Assembly: GCA_913774355.1 (NCBI GenBank)
Contig: CAJYGB010000022.1
Coordinates: 206,977-270,976 of the forward strand
DNA length: 64,000 bases
Direction of reading: 5' to 3'
DNA from: an uncultured Chryseobacterium sp.
GTDB taxonomy: Bacteria; Bacteroidota; Bacteroidia; Flavobacteriales; Weeksellaceae
Below the pieces are notes generated by a model, which made no database searches, was not told the origin of the DNA, and saw only the letters and a list, made by a program, of their open reading frames with translations. Numbering within the stretch: position 1 is the stretch's first letter; each line of letters starts with the position of its first letter. A program made the translations under genes and the position numbers. This document shows, one piece after another, positions 28,661 to 37,540 of this stretch.

Positions 28661-29713
28661 TTAAGTAGAAATTTTAGCTCTTAAATATTGATGTGGGAAA
28701 AAGCAGTCTTCATCCATTTCGAACGATCCCTGGACTGCTTTATACGGATTCCTTAAAATTTCCCGGGCAATAAAAATAAGATCGGCTTCTCCTTTCTGAA
28801 GGATTTCTTCCGCCTGTTCTGTAGTGGTAATCAGTCCAACCGCTCCGGTTTCAGCTTCCGCTTCGTTACGTACTTTTGAAGCAAAAGGAACCTGGTAGCC
28901 TGCACGCACTTCAATTTTAGCACCGTGGATATTTCCGCCGCTGGAAACGTCTACCAGATCTACTTTATGCTGCTTCAGGATTTTGGATAATGTAACACTG
29001 TCGTCTATATTCCAGCCGTTTTCCGCATATTCCGTTCCGGAAATCCTGACGAACAGGGCAATGTTCTCATCCAGCTCTTCATTCACAGCATCCACAACCT
29101 CCAGCAGGAACCTGATCCTGTTTTCAAAATTTCCTCCATATTCATCTGTCCGGATATTGGAAAGCGGTGATAAAAACTGGTGAATCAGATAGCCGTGTGC
29201 CGCATGAATTTCAATGACATCGAATCCGGCCGCTGCCGCTCTTCTTGCCGCCAGCTTAAAATGCTGTACCTGCTCCTTTATTTCTTCCGTCGTCAAAGCG
29301 TGCGGAATTCTCTCTTTCGGATGGTACGGAATAGAACTCGGGGCCACGGTTTCCCAGCCTTCTTCTGCCGGAATCTGAACATTGTTCCAGGTAGAACCTT
29401 TTCTTCCGGAATGGGCCAGCTGGATTCCTATTTTACTTTCCGAATGGCTGTGAACAAATTCTACGATTTTCTGAAGCTTCTCTGCCTGTTCATCCGTCCA
29501 GATTCCCATACAGTGGTTGGTAATTCTTCCGCGGGGTTCTACTCCGGTAGCCTCCAGAATAATTAAACCCGTTCCGCCCTGCGCACGGCTGCCGTAATGT
29601 ACAAAATGGAAGTCATTGGCCAGCCCGTTTTCACAGGAATACATACACATGGGCGACATCACCCAACGGTTTTTCAACTCAACATTTCTGAATTTAATTG
29701 GAGTATATAACAT
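28661..29713 (-). CDS. NADH:flavin oxidoreductase, old yellow enzyme family (YqjM-like)
   Basis: 350 residues, a TIM barrel binding FMN. The thermophilic-like/YqjM signature is present: PMCMYSCENG (Cys23 near the flavin, Tyr25), QLAHSGRKG, the substrate pair His170/His173 in EIHAAHGYLIHQFLSP, RISGTEY, and the phosphate-binding end GLITTTEQAEE...DLIFIAREILRNP. It reduces activated C=C bonds with NAD(P)H. The physiological substrate is unknown. Confidence 0.93.
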   Translation of the reverse strand: MLYTPIKFRNVELKNRWVMSPMCMYSCENGLANDFHFVHYGSRAQGGTGLIILEATGVEPRGRITNHCMGIWTDEQAEKLQKIVEFVHSHSESKIGIQLAHSGRKGSTWNNVQIPAEEGWETVAPSSIPYHPKERIPHALTTEEIKEQVQHFKLAARRAAAAGFDVIEIHAAHGYLIHQFLSPLSNIRTDEYGGNFENRIRFLLEVVDAVNEELDENIALFVRISGTEYAENGWNIDDSVTLSKILKQHKVDLVDVSSGGNIHGAKIEVRAGYQVPFASKVRNEAEAETGAVGLITTTEQAEEILQKGEADLIFIAREILRNPYKAVQGSFEMDEDCFFPHQYLRAKIST

Positions 29714-29816
29714 TTTAATTTGGTTTTAAAAAATTGAAAGTTGCAAAGAACAGGCCTATATTGCCCAGCTCATGAAAAAGAAGTACTTTTATCCCCCTTT
29801 TTTTAATCCACAATAT

Positions 29817-30299
29817 ATGAAAAAAGAAACTCAGATCAGTTACGAGTATTTTAAGAATAGCACCGAGCTGAACGATATTGAAAAAAAATTATTCGGAAAA
29901 GCCAAAGAAGCGCGCGAAAATGCGTATGCTCCCTACTCCAATTTCCTGGTAGGTTGTTCCGTCCTGCTGGAAAACGGGGAAATCTATTCGGGAAACAACC
30001 AGGAAAATGCGGCTTATCCGTCCGGCCTTTGTGCGGAAAGAACGGCTTTGTTCTGGATCGCCGCCAATTTTCCGGATGTGAAAATCAAAAAGATCTTCGT
30101 GGTTGGCGGACCGAAAGAATTCCATGAGAAAAATCCGCCGATCCCTCCTTGCGGTGCCTGCCGGCAAAGCCTGATGGAGTATGAAACCAAACAACATGAA
30201 AATATCGATCTTTATTTTTCGAGCATGAATGAGGAAGTGGTGAAAGTACATGCGATCAAGGATCTGCTGCCGTTTTATTTTGATGCTACTTTCCTGTAA
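29817..30299 (+). CDS. cdd: Cytidine deaminase
   Basis: 160 residues from ATG 29817; the longer frame from 29772 adds 15 unlikely residues. It deaminates cytidine/deoxycytidine to uridine for pyrimidine salvage. The zinc site is complete: CAERTA (Cys72, catalytic Glu74) and PCGACRQ (Cys112, Cys115). YAPYSNFLVGCSVLLENGEIYSG and NQENAAYPSGL are the usual substrate segments. It is divergent from the old yellow enzyme gene. Confidence 0.95.
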   Translation: MKKETQISYEYFKNSTELNDIEKKLFGKAKEARENAYAPYSNFLVGCSVLLENGEIYSGNNQENAAYPSGLCAERTALFWIAANFPDVKIKKIFVVGGPKEFHEKNPPIPPCGACRQSLMEYETKQHENIDLYFSSMNEEVVKVHAIKDLLPFYFDATFL

Positions 30300-30339
30300 G
30301 GTCTTATCCATTTTTCTACTTCAACCAGCTATACTTTCC

Positions 30340-30405
30340 AGACCACCCCGTCTCAATTTTCAAAGAAAATTGATCCGCCCCTCCAGCTCGGAGGGGAGTG
30401 TTTGC
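30340..30405. repeat. Intergenic inverted-repeat element (CACCCCGTCTC...CCCCTCC)
   Basis: ACCACCCCGTCTCAATTTTC, then an inverted AATTTTC/GAAAATT pair, then CCCCTCC-AGCTC-GGAGGGG. I recall similar CACCCCGTC...CCCCTCC..GGAGGGG strings between genes in other flavobacteria, so this is probably an interspersed element. It may also end cdd transcripts. Confidence 0.45.
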
Positions 30406-30492
30406 GCATATTTTTCTTGTTATTTTTTTTATCCTGATAAAACTGATGTTCAGATAGTAGCTGAAGGTCGTCAAGATATTCTTTTATGGTTT

Positions 30493-30588
30493 TTAGCCCC
30501 GATAGAAGCGGCATCCTTTTGGGTTGCGGATGGAGCAGAGCAGAGGTTGTGACCCAAAAGATACAGCGGATAGCGGGAAACAGCTCCT
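30493..30588 (+). repeat. Interspersed structured element, copy 2 (TTAGCCCCGAT family)
   Basis: TTAGCCCCGATAGAAGCGGC, ATCCTTTTGGGTTGCGGA, then the mirror GGTTGTGACCCAAAAGAT, then ACAGCGGATAGCGGGAAACAGCTCC. The ATCCTTTTGGGT and ACCCAAAAGAT arms can pair over a ~25-base loop. Blocks and order match copy 1 at 1463-1545, and the central loop is the variable part. The pairing arms differ between copies yet remain complementary, which argues for a conserved RNA hairpin. Confidence 0.65.
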
Positions 30589-30744
30589 GATATTTTAAAA
30601 GGTTTTAAGTTTGAGGGTTTAAGAACGAGTGAGGAAATAGACGGGAATTTGGAGAAGGCTTACTTATGGCAGGTTCTTTATTTATAATTGCTTATAGTTT
30701 TTATAGTGGCCATACCACAGTTCGGGGTTATTCGGTTTCGGAAT

Positions 30745-30774
30745 TTGCTTTTCCGGTGAATAAGTTTATCTTTG
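30745..30774 (+). promoter_or_regulatory. Bacteroidetes-type promoter for the cobalamin operon
   Basis: TTG at 30745-30747, a 19-base spacer, and TATCTTTG at 30767-30774. This is an exact match to the -33 TTG/-7 TAnnTTTG consensus, and would start the riboswitch transcript near 30780. Confidence 0.75.
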
Positions 30775-30779
30775 CAAAA

Positions 30780-30926
30780 ATTTTGGTTTCCAATCATTTG
30801 GAATGAAAAGGGAATCGGGCGAAAATCCCGAACTGTCCCCGCAACTGTAGATCGCGCAAAAGATTTCTACGACAAACCACTGTGCAAACGGGAAGGTGTA
30901 GAAAGCGAAAGTCAGGAGACCTGCCA
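30780..30926 (+). promoter_or_regulatory. Cobalamin riboswitch
   Basis: The leader has the conserved blocks in order: GGGAATCGGGCGAAAATCCC, then GAACTGTCCCCGCAACTGT, then CCACTGTGC, then the B12 box AAGTCAGGAGACCTGCC (30909-30925). Some 49 bases separate it from the btuB-like ATG, including CGGAGGAAAGGC, the likely ribosome-binding site that ligand binding would mask. Cobalamin should repress the two genes downstream. Confidence 0.95.
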
Positions 30927-30974
30927 GAATCTAATTTTTTAAATAATTGTCTTCGGAGGAAAGGCAAAAAAAGA

Positions 30975-32804
30975 ATGGATATAAAAAGATCTCTAGTACT
31001 GCTGTTTTCGTCTTACGGTTGTTTTCTTTTCGGGCAGGAGAAAACCATCGATACGGTGTATGTTTTCGATAACCAGATGAGCAAAGTGAAGCTTTTCCAT
31101 AAAGTGAACAGCATCAGTCCGGAAGACGCAAAAAAAAACTCAACGAATCTTTCCGAGATATTACGTTTTCAATCGCCGGTCTACATCAAAGAAAACGGAC
31201 GGGGCGCAGTTTCTTCGCCTTCCTTCCGGGGAACCGGGGCAGGCCACACCGCTTTTGTCTGGAATGGTATTAACATCAATTCTCAGTTTCTGGGACAAGG
31301 AGATGTGAATAATATTCCGTCGATGGGATTCGACCAGCTTGATGTAAAAGCAGGAAGTGTGGGCGTTATTTATGGAAGCGGAGCCATCGGGGGAACAGTA
31401 CATCTCAACAACAGCCTTGATTTTAATAAAGGTTTTCATGCTTCCCTTTTTTCCGAAGCCGCCTCTTTTGGCACTTATAATAACTTTGCAAAAGCTTCTT
31501 TTTCAAACAAGAAATTCAGCTTTAAATTTTCGGGGAATTACTCGGTGAGCGAAAATGATTATGAGGTGAAGGAATCCCGAAATTATATCAACCTAAACGG
31601 GGAATATTCCAATACAAACTTCAATTTTGCAGCAGCCTATAAAATTGCTCCACATCACCAGGTTTCATGGATTTCCGAATTTTTCAACGGAGACCAGCAT
31701 TTTCCTGTATTTTTCGACAGCCAGACCAAAACCAAATATGAAACCCAGAATGTAAGAAGCCTTCTGGTCTGGGACTGGAATGCGCCTAAGCTGAATAATG
31801 TTTTCAGGGCTGCCTATACGGAAGAAAACTTCCAGTATTTCGACAACATCAGCAACCCCAAAAGCAGTGGCGGAACAGGTAAAAATTATATCATGAAGAA
31901 CGATTTTAATTATTTCCTGAGTCCGAAATGGAATCTCAACATCATTGGAGAATTCCAGGTAAACAAAGGAGAAGGTTATATGAGCGGCATTAAAGAGGTC
32001 AGCCGGAAGGTAGGTTCGTTAGCCGGATTGCTGCGGTATTTCGCAACAGAAGATTTACGTTTTGAAGCGGGAATCAAAAAGGATTTCGTTGAGGATTATA
32101 GTTCACCGGTCCTGCTCTCGTTTTCGGGAAACTGGAATCTTACAAAATGGTATAACCTTAACCTGAATGCCGCTAAAAATTTCAGATACCCATCTTTTAA
32201 CGACCTGTATTGGCAGCCCGGCGGAAATATGAACCTGAAACCTGAAACAGCTTATCAGTTTGACCTTAAAAACCAGTTTACCATCGCCGGGGTAAAGCTT
32301 ATGCTGACACCTTACTACATCAGGATCACCGATATGATTACCTGGATCCCTACCAGTATGGGGTATTATTCGCCGGTAAATACATATAAAGTGCAGTCCT
32401 ACGGCCTGGAATCTCAAATTGAATATGAAAGAAAATTCGGGAAACATAGCCTGAGGTCGAATCTCGGATATTCTTACACGAAATCCACCAATGTGGAGAC
32501 GGGTAAACAGATGATGTATGTTCCGCTCCATAAGTTTTTCGGAAATATCGATTACCGCTATTCTTTCCTGAAAATATATGTCCAAGGGATGTACAACGGA
32601 CTTACTTATGCCGACAGTGAAGAAAAAAGAAGTACGGCCATCGAACCGTATTTTGTAATGAATGCAGGAATCTCGGGAACCTTCCTGAAGAATTATACAA
32701 TCGGTGGCAAGGTGAACAATATTTTTAATGAAATCTATCAGACTACTGCTTTCTATCCGCTGCCCAAAAGGAATTACAGCGTCTATTTGAATATTAATTT
32801 TTAA
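30975..32804 (+). CDS. btuB: TonB-dependent cobalamin receptor
   Basis: 609 residues from ATG 30975; a longer frame starting at 30882 would lie inside the riboswitch. Signal peptide MDIKRSLVLLFSSYGCFLFGQ. The plug (~40-155) has NSTNLSEILRFQSPVYIKEN, SPSFRGTGAGHTAFVWNGIN and VIYGSGAIGGTVHLNN. The barrel ends IFNEIYQ...RNYSVYLNINF. The riboswitch directly upstream identifies the substrate as a corrinoid; without it the protein would only be called a generic receptor. The symbol is assigned by context. The BtuG-like lipoprotein follows after 10 bp. Confidence 0.88.
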   Translation: MDIKRSLVLLFSSYGCFLFGQEKTIDTVYVFDNQMSKVKLFHKVNSISPEDAKKNSTNLSEILRFQSPVYIKENGRGAVSSPSFRGTGAGHTAFVWNGININSQFLGQGDVNNIPSMGFDQLDVKAGSVGVIYGSGAIGGTVHLNNSLDFNKGFHASLFSEAASFGTYNNFAKASFSNKKFSFKFSGNYSVSENDYEVKESRNYINLNGEYSNTNFNFAAAYKIAPHHQVSWISEFFNGDQHFPVFFDSQTKTKYETQNVRSLLVWDWNAPKLNNVFRAAYTEENFQYFDNISNPKSSGGTGKNYIMKNDFNYFLSPKWNLNIIGEFQVNKGEGYMSGIKEVSRKVGSLAGLLRYFATEDLRFEAGIKKDFVEDYSSPVLLSFSGNWNLTKWYNLNLNAAKNFRYPSFNDLYWQPGGNMNLKPETAYQFDLKNQFTIAGVKLMLTPYYIRITDMITWIPTSMGYYSPVNTYKVQSYGLESQIEYERKFGKHSLRSNLGYSYTKSTNVETGKQMMYVPLHKFFGNIDYRYSFLKIYVQGMYNGLTYADSEEKRSTAIEPYFVMNAGISGTFLKNYTIGGKVNNIFNEIYQTTAFYPLPKRNYSVYLNINF

Positions 32805-32814
32805 ATAAAAATAA

Positions 32815-33891
32815 ATGAAAATCAGAAAAATTTTATCTCTTGCATTTGCTTCGGCGCTGTTGTTCAACATTGCCTGTAGCGATGATGAAATTGTAATGGA
32901 AACACAAAAGCAGGATTATGCCAACGGTATTATCATTGCCAATGAAGGAGGGTTCACCACACCAACTTCTGATGTTTCGTATGTAAGCAACGATCTTACG
33001 ATTATGCAAAACGGAATTTACGCGCAAAACAATAACAAGGAAATTTTAGGAAATGTCCTGCAAACCATCGGCTTCAGAGGAGACAATGCTTACCTTGTGA
33101 TGAACGTACCCAACAAGATCGAGATTGTAAACAGGCTTAGTTTTAAAAAGCAGGCTACCGTTACTGCCAACCTTGATAATCCTAGATACATCGCGTTTTC
33201 AGGAAGCCAGTATTACGTAACGAATAATAACTTCGGATCGGTAAAGAAAATTAATGTTTACAATACCAGTGATAATACTTTTGTAAAAAGCATCAATTTC
33301 GACCGTTATTCGGAAAAAGTTGTGGAAGCCGGAGGAAATATCGTGGTACAGACCGATGGTATTTACTATGATTCTACACCACCGTATGCAAGCCATCCGA
33401 CAGGAAGCACCATCACTATCATCAATCCTTCCAGCAACTCGGTTTCTGCTACGGTAAGCTTACCGAACAACGGAGCGATCATCAGGGATCTTGTTTCATA
33501 CAACGGATCCGCGTACGTGCTTACTTCTAATGATACCGCTTCTTATATTTATAAGATCAATACCGCGACCGGAGCTTACCAGACAACTACGCTGGCTGCA
33601 ATTCCCCAGGTTCAGAAGCTGAAAATCGATTCGGATAAATTTTATTTCGTAGACTACAGCAAGGTGTACTCGATGAGCATTACCGCGACAACGCCACCTA
33701 CAACGGCGCTTGTTTCATTAACGGGAGTAACAAATCTTTACGGATTCAATGTAATCGACGGAAAACTGTATATCGCCGATGCGAAGAATTTCACTTCAGA
33801 CAGTAAAGTATCGGTTTACAATGCCAACAACGGATCATTGTTAACGTCTTTCAATACAGGAATCGCCACCAACGGTTTCTATAAAAATTAA
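32815..33891 (+). CDS. BtuG-like surface lipoprotein, beta-propeller
   Basis: 358 residues with lipobox LFNIAC (Cys21). About seven YncE-type blades are visible: NGIIIANEGGFTTPTSDVSY, GDNAYLVMNVPNKIEIVN, NPRYIAFSGSQYYVTNN, GSVKKINVYNTSDNTFVKSI, VSYNGSAYVLTSND, and YGFNVIDGKLYIADAKNF. It is co-transcribed with the BtuB-like receptor under the cobalamin riboswitch. In Bacteroides, BtuG is a propeller lipoprotein that captures vitamin B12 on the surface and passes it to BtuB, so the same role is inferred. Confidence 0.82.
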   Translation: MKIRKILSLAFASALLFNIACSDDEIVMETQKQDYANGIIIANEGGFTTPTSDVSYVSNDLTIMQNGIYAQNNNKEILGNVLQTIGFRGDNAYLVMNVPNKIEIVNRLSFKKQATVTANLDNPRYIAFSGSQYYVTNNNFGSVKKINVYNTSDNTFVKSINFDRYSEKVVEAGGNIVVQTDGIYYDSTPPYASHPTGSTITIINPSSNSVSATVSLPNNGAIIRDLVSYNGSAYVLTSNDTASYIYKINTATGAYQTTTLAAIPQVQKLKIDSDKFYFVDYSKVYSMSITATTPPTTALVSLTGVTNLYGFNVIDGKLYIADAKNFTSDSKVSVYNANNGSLLTSFNTGIATNGFYKN

Positions 33892-33947
33892 TATTCGACA
33901 ACTGCTCGAATACGAAAAATTATTTTTTTCATCATTTGTGTTTTTTC

Positions 33948-33977
33948 CGGCCGGTTCCTTTGAAACCGGCCGGATTT
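33948..33977 (+). terminator. Rho-independent terminator
   Basis: CCGGCCGGTT/AACCGGCCGG stem with loop CCTTTGA, flanked by T-rich sequence, 57 bases after the BtuG-like stop. Confidence 0.85.
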
Positions 33978-34266
33978 AGTTTTCAATACAAGCTGGAAGT
34001 GGGAAGCCGGATGCTGGAAGTTTCTGTGAATCTTCCGATACCAGTTTCAAATATCAAATGATTTTGTTACTCTTCTTGAAAGATAAACTTTATTCAAATC
34101 CTGATTCATCCAAATGACTTTTTTGTTTTTATCTGATTGAAATAAGCAAATATTTAAAAATTATTTTACTTTACACTATATCTTAGCCAATATAATTCCA
34201 GCAAACCGATCAGTCACCAGACAGGAAACCTGATGAAAGTATATAATAGGTAAAGCTACCAACAAA

Positions 34267-34446
34267 TTACTGATCTTCAACTACTTTCTGAACTTCAAAA
34301 TGAATGGAAATAAAAGGAACGATCACTCCGAAAAATAAAAATGCAACCAGATAAAATATCCAATTGCATTTCTTTATGATTCTATATTTCCAGACTGAAA
34401 AGTCGAAAATTAAAATGATCGTTATAAGGATAACCTGAAAAACATT
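34267..34446 (-). other. Orphan membrane-protein-like reading frame without a start codon
   Basis: A frame directly after the tRNA nucleotidyltransferase reads NVFQVILITIILIFDFSVWK, then a basic turn, then WIFYLVAFLFFGVIVPFISI and ends KVVEDQ. These are two convincing membrane helices with a positive inner loop. No ATG, GTG or TTG lies between the upstream in-frame TGA and the first helix. It may use a rare start, have lost its ATG, or be translated by coupling. The rest of the spacer 33978-34266 shows nothing. Confidence 0.35.
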
Positions 34447-35867
34447 TAAACTAAAGTTAATCCAAGTTTCTCTGCTTCAGCAATGACGAATTTCCTGGCC
34501 TCCCCACTGTCGTTGCCAATTTCGCCCTCAAGGATCGCCTCCTTTACTTTTTCCTTTAAAATCCCGATTTCACGACCGGGCTTCAGGTTAAACATCGTCA
34601 TGATTTCTTCCCCGGAGATCGGCGGTTGGAAGTTTCTTACCTGATCCTTTTCTTCGACCTCTTTTATTTTAACAGCTACATATTCAAAATTTTTCTTGAA
34701 CTTTTCCTGCTTTCTGGAGTTTTTTGTTGTAATGTCTGCTTTGCAAAGGGTAAACAAATCTTCCATGTCTTCGCCGGCATCAAAAAGCAGCCTTCTTAAT
34801 GCAGAATCCGAAGCATCATCGGTAATCAGGGCAATCGGACGGGAGGAAAGCTTTACCATTTTCTGTACATACTTCATGTCCGGACCCAAAGGCAGTTTTA
34901 ACCGCTGAAACAGGGTTTTCACCATTTTGGAACCTAAAAACTCATGTCCGTGAAAAGTCCAGCCCGTTCCTTCCACGAATTTTTTAGTCGGCGCTTTTCC
35001 AATATCATGAAGCAGTGCAGACCATCGCAGCCAAAGGTTATCCGTGTTTTCAGAAATATTATCGACAACTTCTAAAGTATGGTAAAAATTATCTTTGTGG
35101 GTCTGGCCCTCCACCTCTTCTACCCCTTTTAGGTCGATTAGTTCAGGTATAATAAGCTTCATCAGGCCGGTCTGCTCCATAAGTTTAAGACCGATCGAGG
35201 GTTTTCCCGAAAGCATGATCTTATTGAATTCCACCATGATCCGTTCGCGGGAAACGATTTTTATTCTTTCCGCTTCCTGTTGAATCGCTTTCAGTGATTC
35301 TTCTTCGATCTGAAACTGTAAGGTCGATGCAAAACGGATGGCTCTCATCATCCGCAGCGGATCATCGGAATAGGTCTGCGCGGGTTCCAGCGGCGTTCTT
35401 AAAATTCCTTTTTCCAGGTCTTCCACGCCATTAAACGGGTCGATCAGTTCCCCAAAATTGCCTTTATTGAGAGAAATCGCCATCGCGTTCACGGTAAAAT
35501 CCCTTCTCTTCTGGTCATCCTCAATGGTTCCGCCTTCCACTTCCGGCTTTCGGCTGTCTTCCGTATAGCTCTCTTTTCTCGCGCCTACAAATTCCAGCTC
35601 CAGGTCTTTGTACCGAATCATAGCCGTGCCGTAGGTTTTGAAAACCGAAACTTTCATTTTAGGATCAATTTCCTTTCCTACGTTCTGCGCCAGTTCAATA
35701 CCGTTTTGTTCAGTCACAAAATCAATATCCGTAGATGCTTTTCGCTTCATTAGTAAATCACGGACGTAGCCGCCCACGATATATACAGACTGGTTATTCC
35801 CGCCGGCGACTTCAGAAATGATCTTGAAAAGCTTTAAATTTTTATTTTGATTAAGATTAATTTTCAT
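34446..35867 (-). CDS. cca: CCA tRNA nucleotidyltransferase with HD domain
   Basis: 473 residues. The class II nucleotidyltransferase head has VYIVGGYVRDLLM, the metal-binding DID (STDIDFV), RRDFTVNAMA and DPLRMMRAIRFAS. An HD domain follows: THKDNFYHTLEVVDN, LLHDIGKAPTK, HGHEFLGSKM. It adds or repairs the 3' CCA of tRNAs. The HD module may give phosphatase/phosphodiesterase activity, as in related bacterial enzymes. Full length and intact. Confidence 0.95.
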   Translation of the reverse strand: MKINLNQNKNLKLFKIISEVAGGNNQSVYIVGGYVRDLLMKRKASTDIDFVTEQNGIELAQNVGKEIDPKMKVSVFKTYGTAMIRYKDLELEFVGARKESYTEDSRKPEVEGGTIEDDQKRRDFTVNAMAISLNKGNFGELIDPFNGVEDLEKGILRTPLEPAQTYSDDPLRMMRAIRFASTLQFQIEEESLKAIQQEAERIKIVSRERIMVEFNKIMLSGKPSIGLKLMEQTGLMKLIIPELIDLKGVEEVEGQTHKDNFYHTLEVVDNISENTDNLWLRWSALLHDIGKAPTKKFVEGTGWTFHGHEFLGSKMVKTLFQRLKLPLGPDMKYVQKMVKLSSRPIALITDDASDSALRRLLFDAGEDMEDLFTLCKADITTKNSRKQEKFKKNFEYVAVKIKEVEEKDQVRNFQPPISGEEIMTMFNLKPGREIGILKEKVKEAILEGEIGNDSGEARKFVIAEAEKLGLTLV

Positions 35868-35891
35868 TTTAAAATAGCATCAATTCTCACA

Positions 35892-36236
35892 TTAATCATA
35901 GTGAGCAAACATTTTATTAATTTTTCCTTCTTCATTAAAAAACATCACTTCAACGGCGTGTTTCTCCATGATTGACTGGTAAAACAATGCCACGGAACCG
36001 ACGCCCGCAGCAGAATGAATCAGTTTAAAATGAAGGTCCGGAAATTTATCCAGTGCTTTTTGCCAGTAGTCACGAACCGCATCCTTACCGGTTAATGCGC
36101 TTTCTTTACCTCCCGTTGCCAGGGCAATCATCGGAGTTGTAATCATGAGATCATCCGAGTAATGTGAAAGGATATTTTCCAGATCATGAGAATTCCAGGC
36201 AGAAATCCAGGCTGCAGCAAATTTTTGATGGTCCAT
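35892..36236 (-). CDS. SnoaL/NTF2-like protein
   Basis: 114 residues. The cone-shaped NTF2-like pattern is visible: FAAAWISAWNSHDLENILSHYSDD at the start, GKDAVRDYWQKALDKFPDLHF in the middle, and a C-terminal strand VEVMFFNEEGKINKMFAHY. Family members are polyketide cyclases, isomerases or simple binding folds; no catalytic set is diagnosable here. It lies 24 bp upstream of cca on the same strand. Confidence 0.85.
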   Translation of the reverse strand: MDHQKFAAAWISAWNSHDLENILSHYSDDLMITTPMIALATGGKESALTGKDAVRDYWQKALDKFPDLHFKLIHSAAGVGSVALFYQSIMEKHAVEVMFFNEEGKINKMFAHYD

Positions 36237-36336
36237 CGCATTTATTTAACCGTTGAATTTGCAAAGATAGAATTAAAAAAAGAAATCCTGCCGTCATGAA
36301 AAGCAAGACTCTGAAAAGGCCGGGTGGAATAAAAAA

Positions 36337-36885
36337 TTATTCCCTCAAAATTTTTATCCTGTTGTCATTCCATATTTTAATAACCGACGAACCGGAATAC
36401 CGGGAAACTTTTTCGCGGTCTTCTTCTACGGCATAATCCACCAGGCTAATCATTTCAGGAGAAATATCCGAAAATTTAAGCGGGCTTTTTTCACCACTGA
36501 AATTGGCCGAAGTAGAAATCAATGGCCGGTTGAGTATTGTGATCAGCTTTTTGCAGAAATCATTCTTCACCAGACGGATGCCGATGCTTCCGTCTTCTGC
36601 CAGCAGTTCTTTCGGCAAACCCCGCGGATTTTCGTAAACGATCGTCACCGGTTTTTCGCTCAGATCAATGATTTCCCAGGCCATTTCCGGAACATCTACG
36701 AGATCCTGCAGTCTTTTTTCAGATTCTACCAGGATGATCATGGATTTATTCTTCTCCCGTTTCTTGATCTCAAAAATTTTGTTGACCGCCTCTATATTCG
36801 TCGCGTCGCACCCGATTCCCCAGATCGTATCGGTAGGATACAGGATGGTGCCGCCGGATTTTAATATGTTGATAATGTTGTCCAT
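36337..36885 (-). CDS. Threonylcarbamoyl-AMP synthase, YrdC/Sua5 family
   Basis: 182 residues, single YrdC domain without the Sua5 C-terminal extension. GGTILYPTDTIWGIGCDA is the signature start. KKREKNKSMIILV carries the nucleotide/bicarbonate-binding Lys and Arg, and RPLISTSANFSGEKSP is the conserved SANxSG region. It makes threonylcarbamoyl-adenylate for the t6A modification of ANN-decoding tRNAs in the cytoplasm. TsaC-like by length. Confidence 0.93.
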   Translation of the reverse strand: MDNIINILKSGGTILYPTDTIWGIGCDATNIEAVNKIFEIKKREKNKSMIILVESEKRLQDLVDVPEMAWEIIDLSEKPVTIVYENPRGLPKELLAEDGSIGIRLVKNDFCKKLITILNRPLISTSANFSGEKSPLKFSDISPEMISLVDYAVEEDREKVSRYSGSSVIKIWNDNRIKILRE

Positions 36886-36897
36886 AACTCACTGAAG

Positions 36898-36913
36898 GCG
36901 GGCTTTAGCCCGC
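36898..36913. repeat. REP-like palindrome GCGGGCTTTAGCCCGC
   Basis: Perfect 16-base hairpin sequence, 12 bases upstream of the YrdC gene start. It has the same core as the palindromes that bracket the transposase to the right. Confidence 0.7.
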
Positions 36914-37015
36914 TTTTCAAAGATAAAAATTCTATACGCTTCAGCCAAATGAATTGTTTTAAAAACAGGTACAGGGAAGAAGGTTTTTAGTTGTTGTTGC
37001 TTTTATTATCAATAG

Positions 37016-37067
37016 AAACGGGCTTCAGCCCGTTTACCCTGTGTCGGATAATGAACGGCTTTAGCCG
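37016..37067. repeat. REP pair at the 3' end of the transposase
   Basis: AAACGGGCTTCAGCCCGTTT (37016-37035) and CGGCTTTAGCCG (37056-37067), spaced by 20 bases, with the weaker palindrome next to the transposase stop. The same strong-then-weak pair occurs in inverted orientation at the other end. Confidence 0.75.
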
Positions 37068-37071
37068 AAAC

Positions 37072-37516
37072 CTACTCAAAGTTGTATTTCTCCTTAAACT
37101 TCAGATATTCTTCCGCAAAAGTTTGTTTTGTATGATGGACTTCCTGATTTCTAATGTAATTCCGTACCGGCTCCAGCATGGATTCTGAAATGGAAACTGC
37201 AAAATATTCATCCTGCCAAACAAATTTCTCCCGGGTCAACTGGTTTTTATTAATCCAGAAAGAAGATTCCCCCCTTGATCAACTGGACAATTTTCTCTAT
37301 ATTCTGGTTTGAACCCAACGAAATTAAGCAATGGCAATGATCAGAAAACCCATTAACCATATCTACATAAATTCCTTTTGCTGCAGCATTTTCTTTGATG
37401 TGCTTCGAGACTTTGACTCTTAACGTAGAAGTGTGTAAATAGGGAGTTCTGTTTTTTGTGGAAAATACAGTGTGAATGTAAACTTTAATAAAGGGCATTT
37501 GTGTTTGTTTTGCCAA
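37072..37516 (-). pseudogene. REP-associated tyrosine transposase (IS200-like), frameshifted
   Basis: The first 80 codons (MAKQTQMPFIKVYIHTVFST onward) include HTVFSTKNRTPYL and a HUH-type metal motif in GFSDHCHCLISLG. The frame breaks in a run of six G (37269-37274). With five, VQLIKGESSFWINKNQLT continues into WQDEYFAVSIS (the Tyr nucleophile region), MLEPVRNYIRNQEVHH, TFAEEYLKFKEKYNFE and stop at 37072. That gives 147 residues, the usual size. These Y1 transposases mobilise REP palindromes through single-stranded DNA. Both gene ends are bracketed by REP pairs. Confidence 0.85.
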
Positions 37517-37540
37517 AAAAATAAATTATTTTTAAATTTT

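Noticed and set aside
30882-30974. Longer start for the BtuB-like receptor
   Set aside because: This stretch is part of the cobalamin riboswitch and its expression platform, not coding.
32103-32870. 255-codon minus-strand frame over the receptor gene
   Set aside because: Antisense to a well-supported beta-barrel gene; no signal, domain or promoter.
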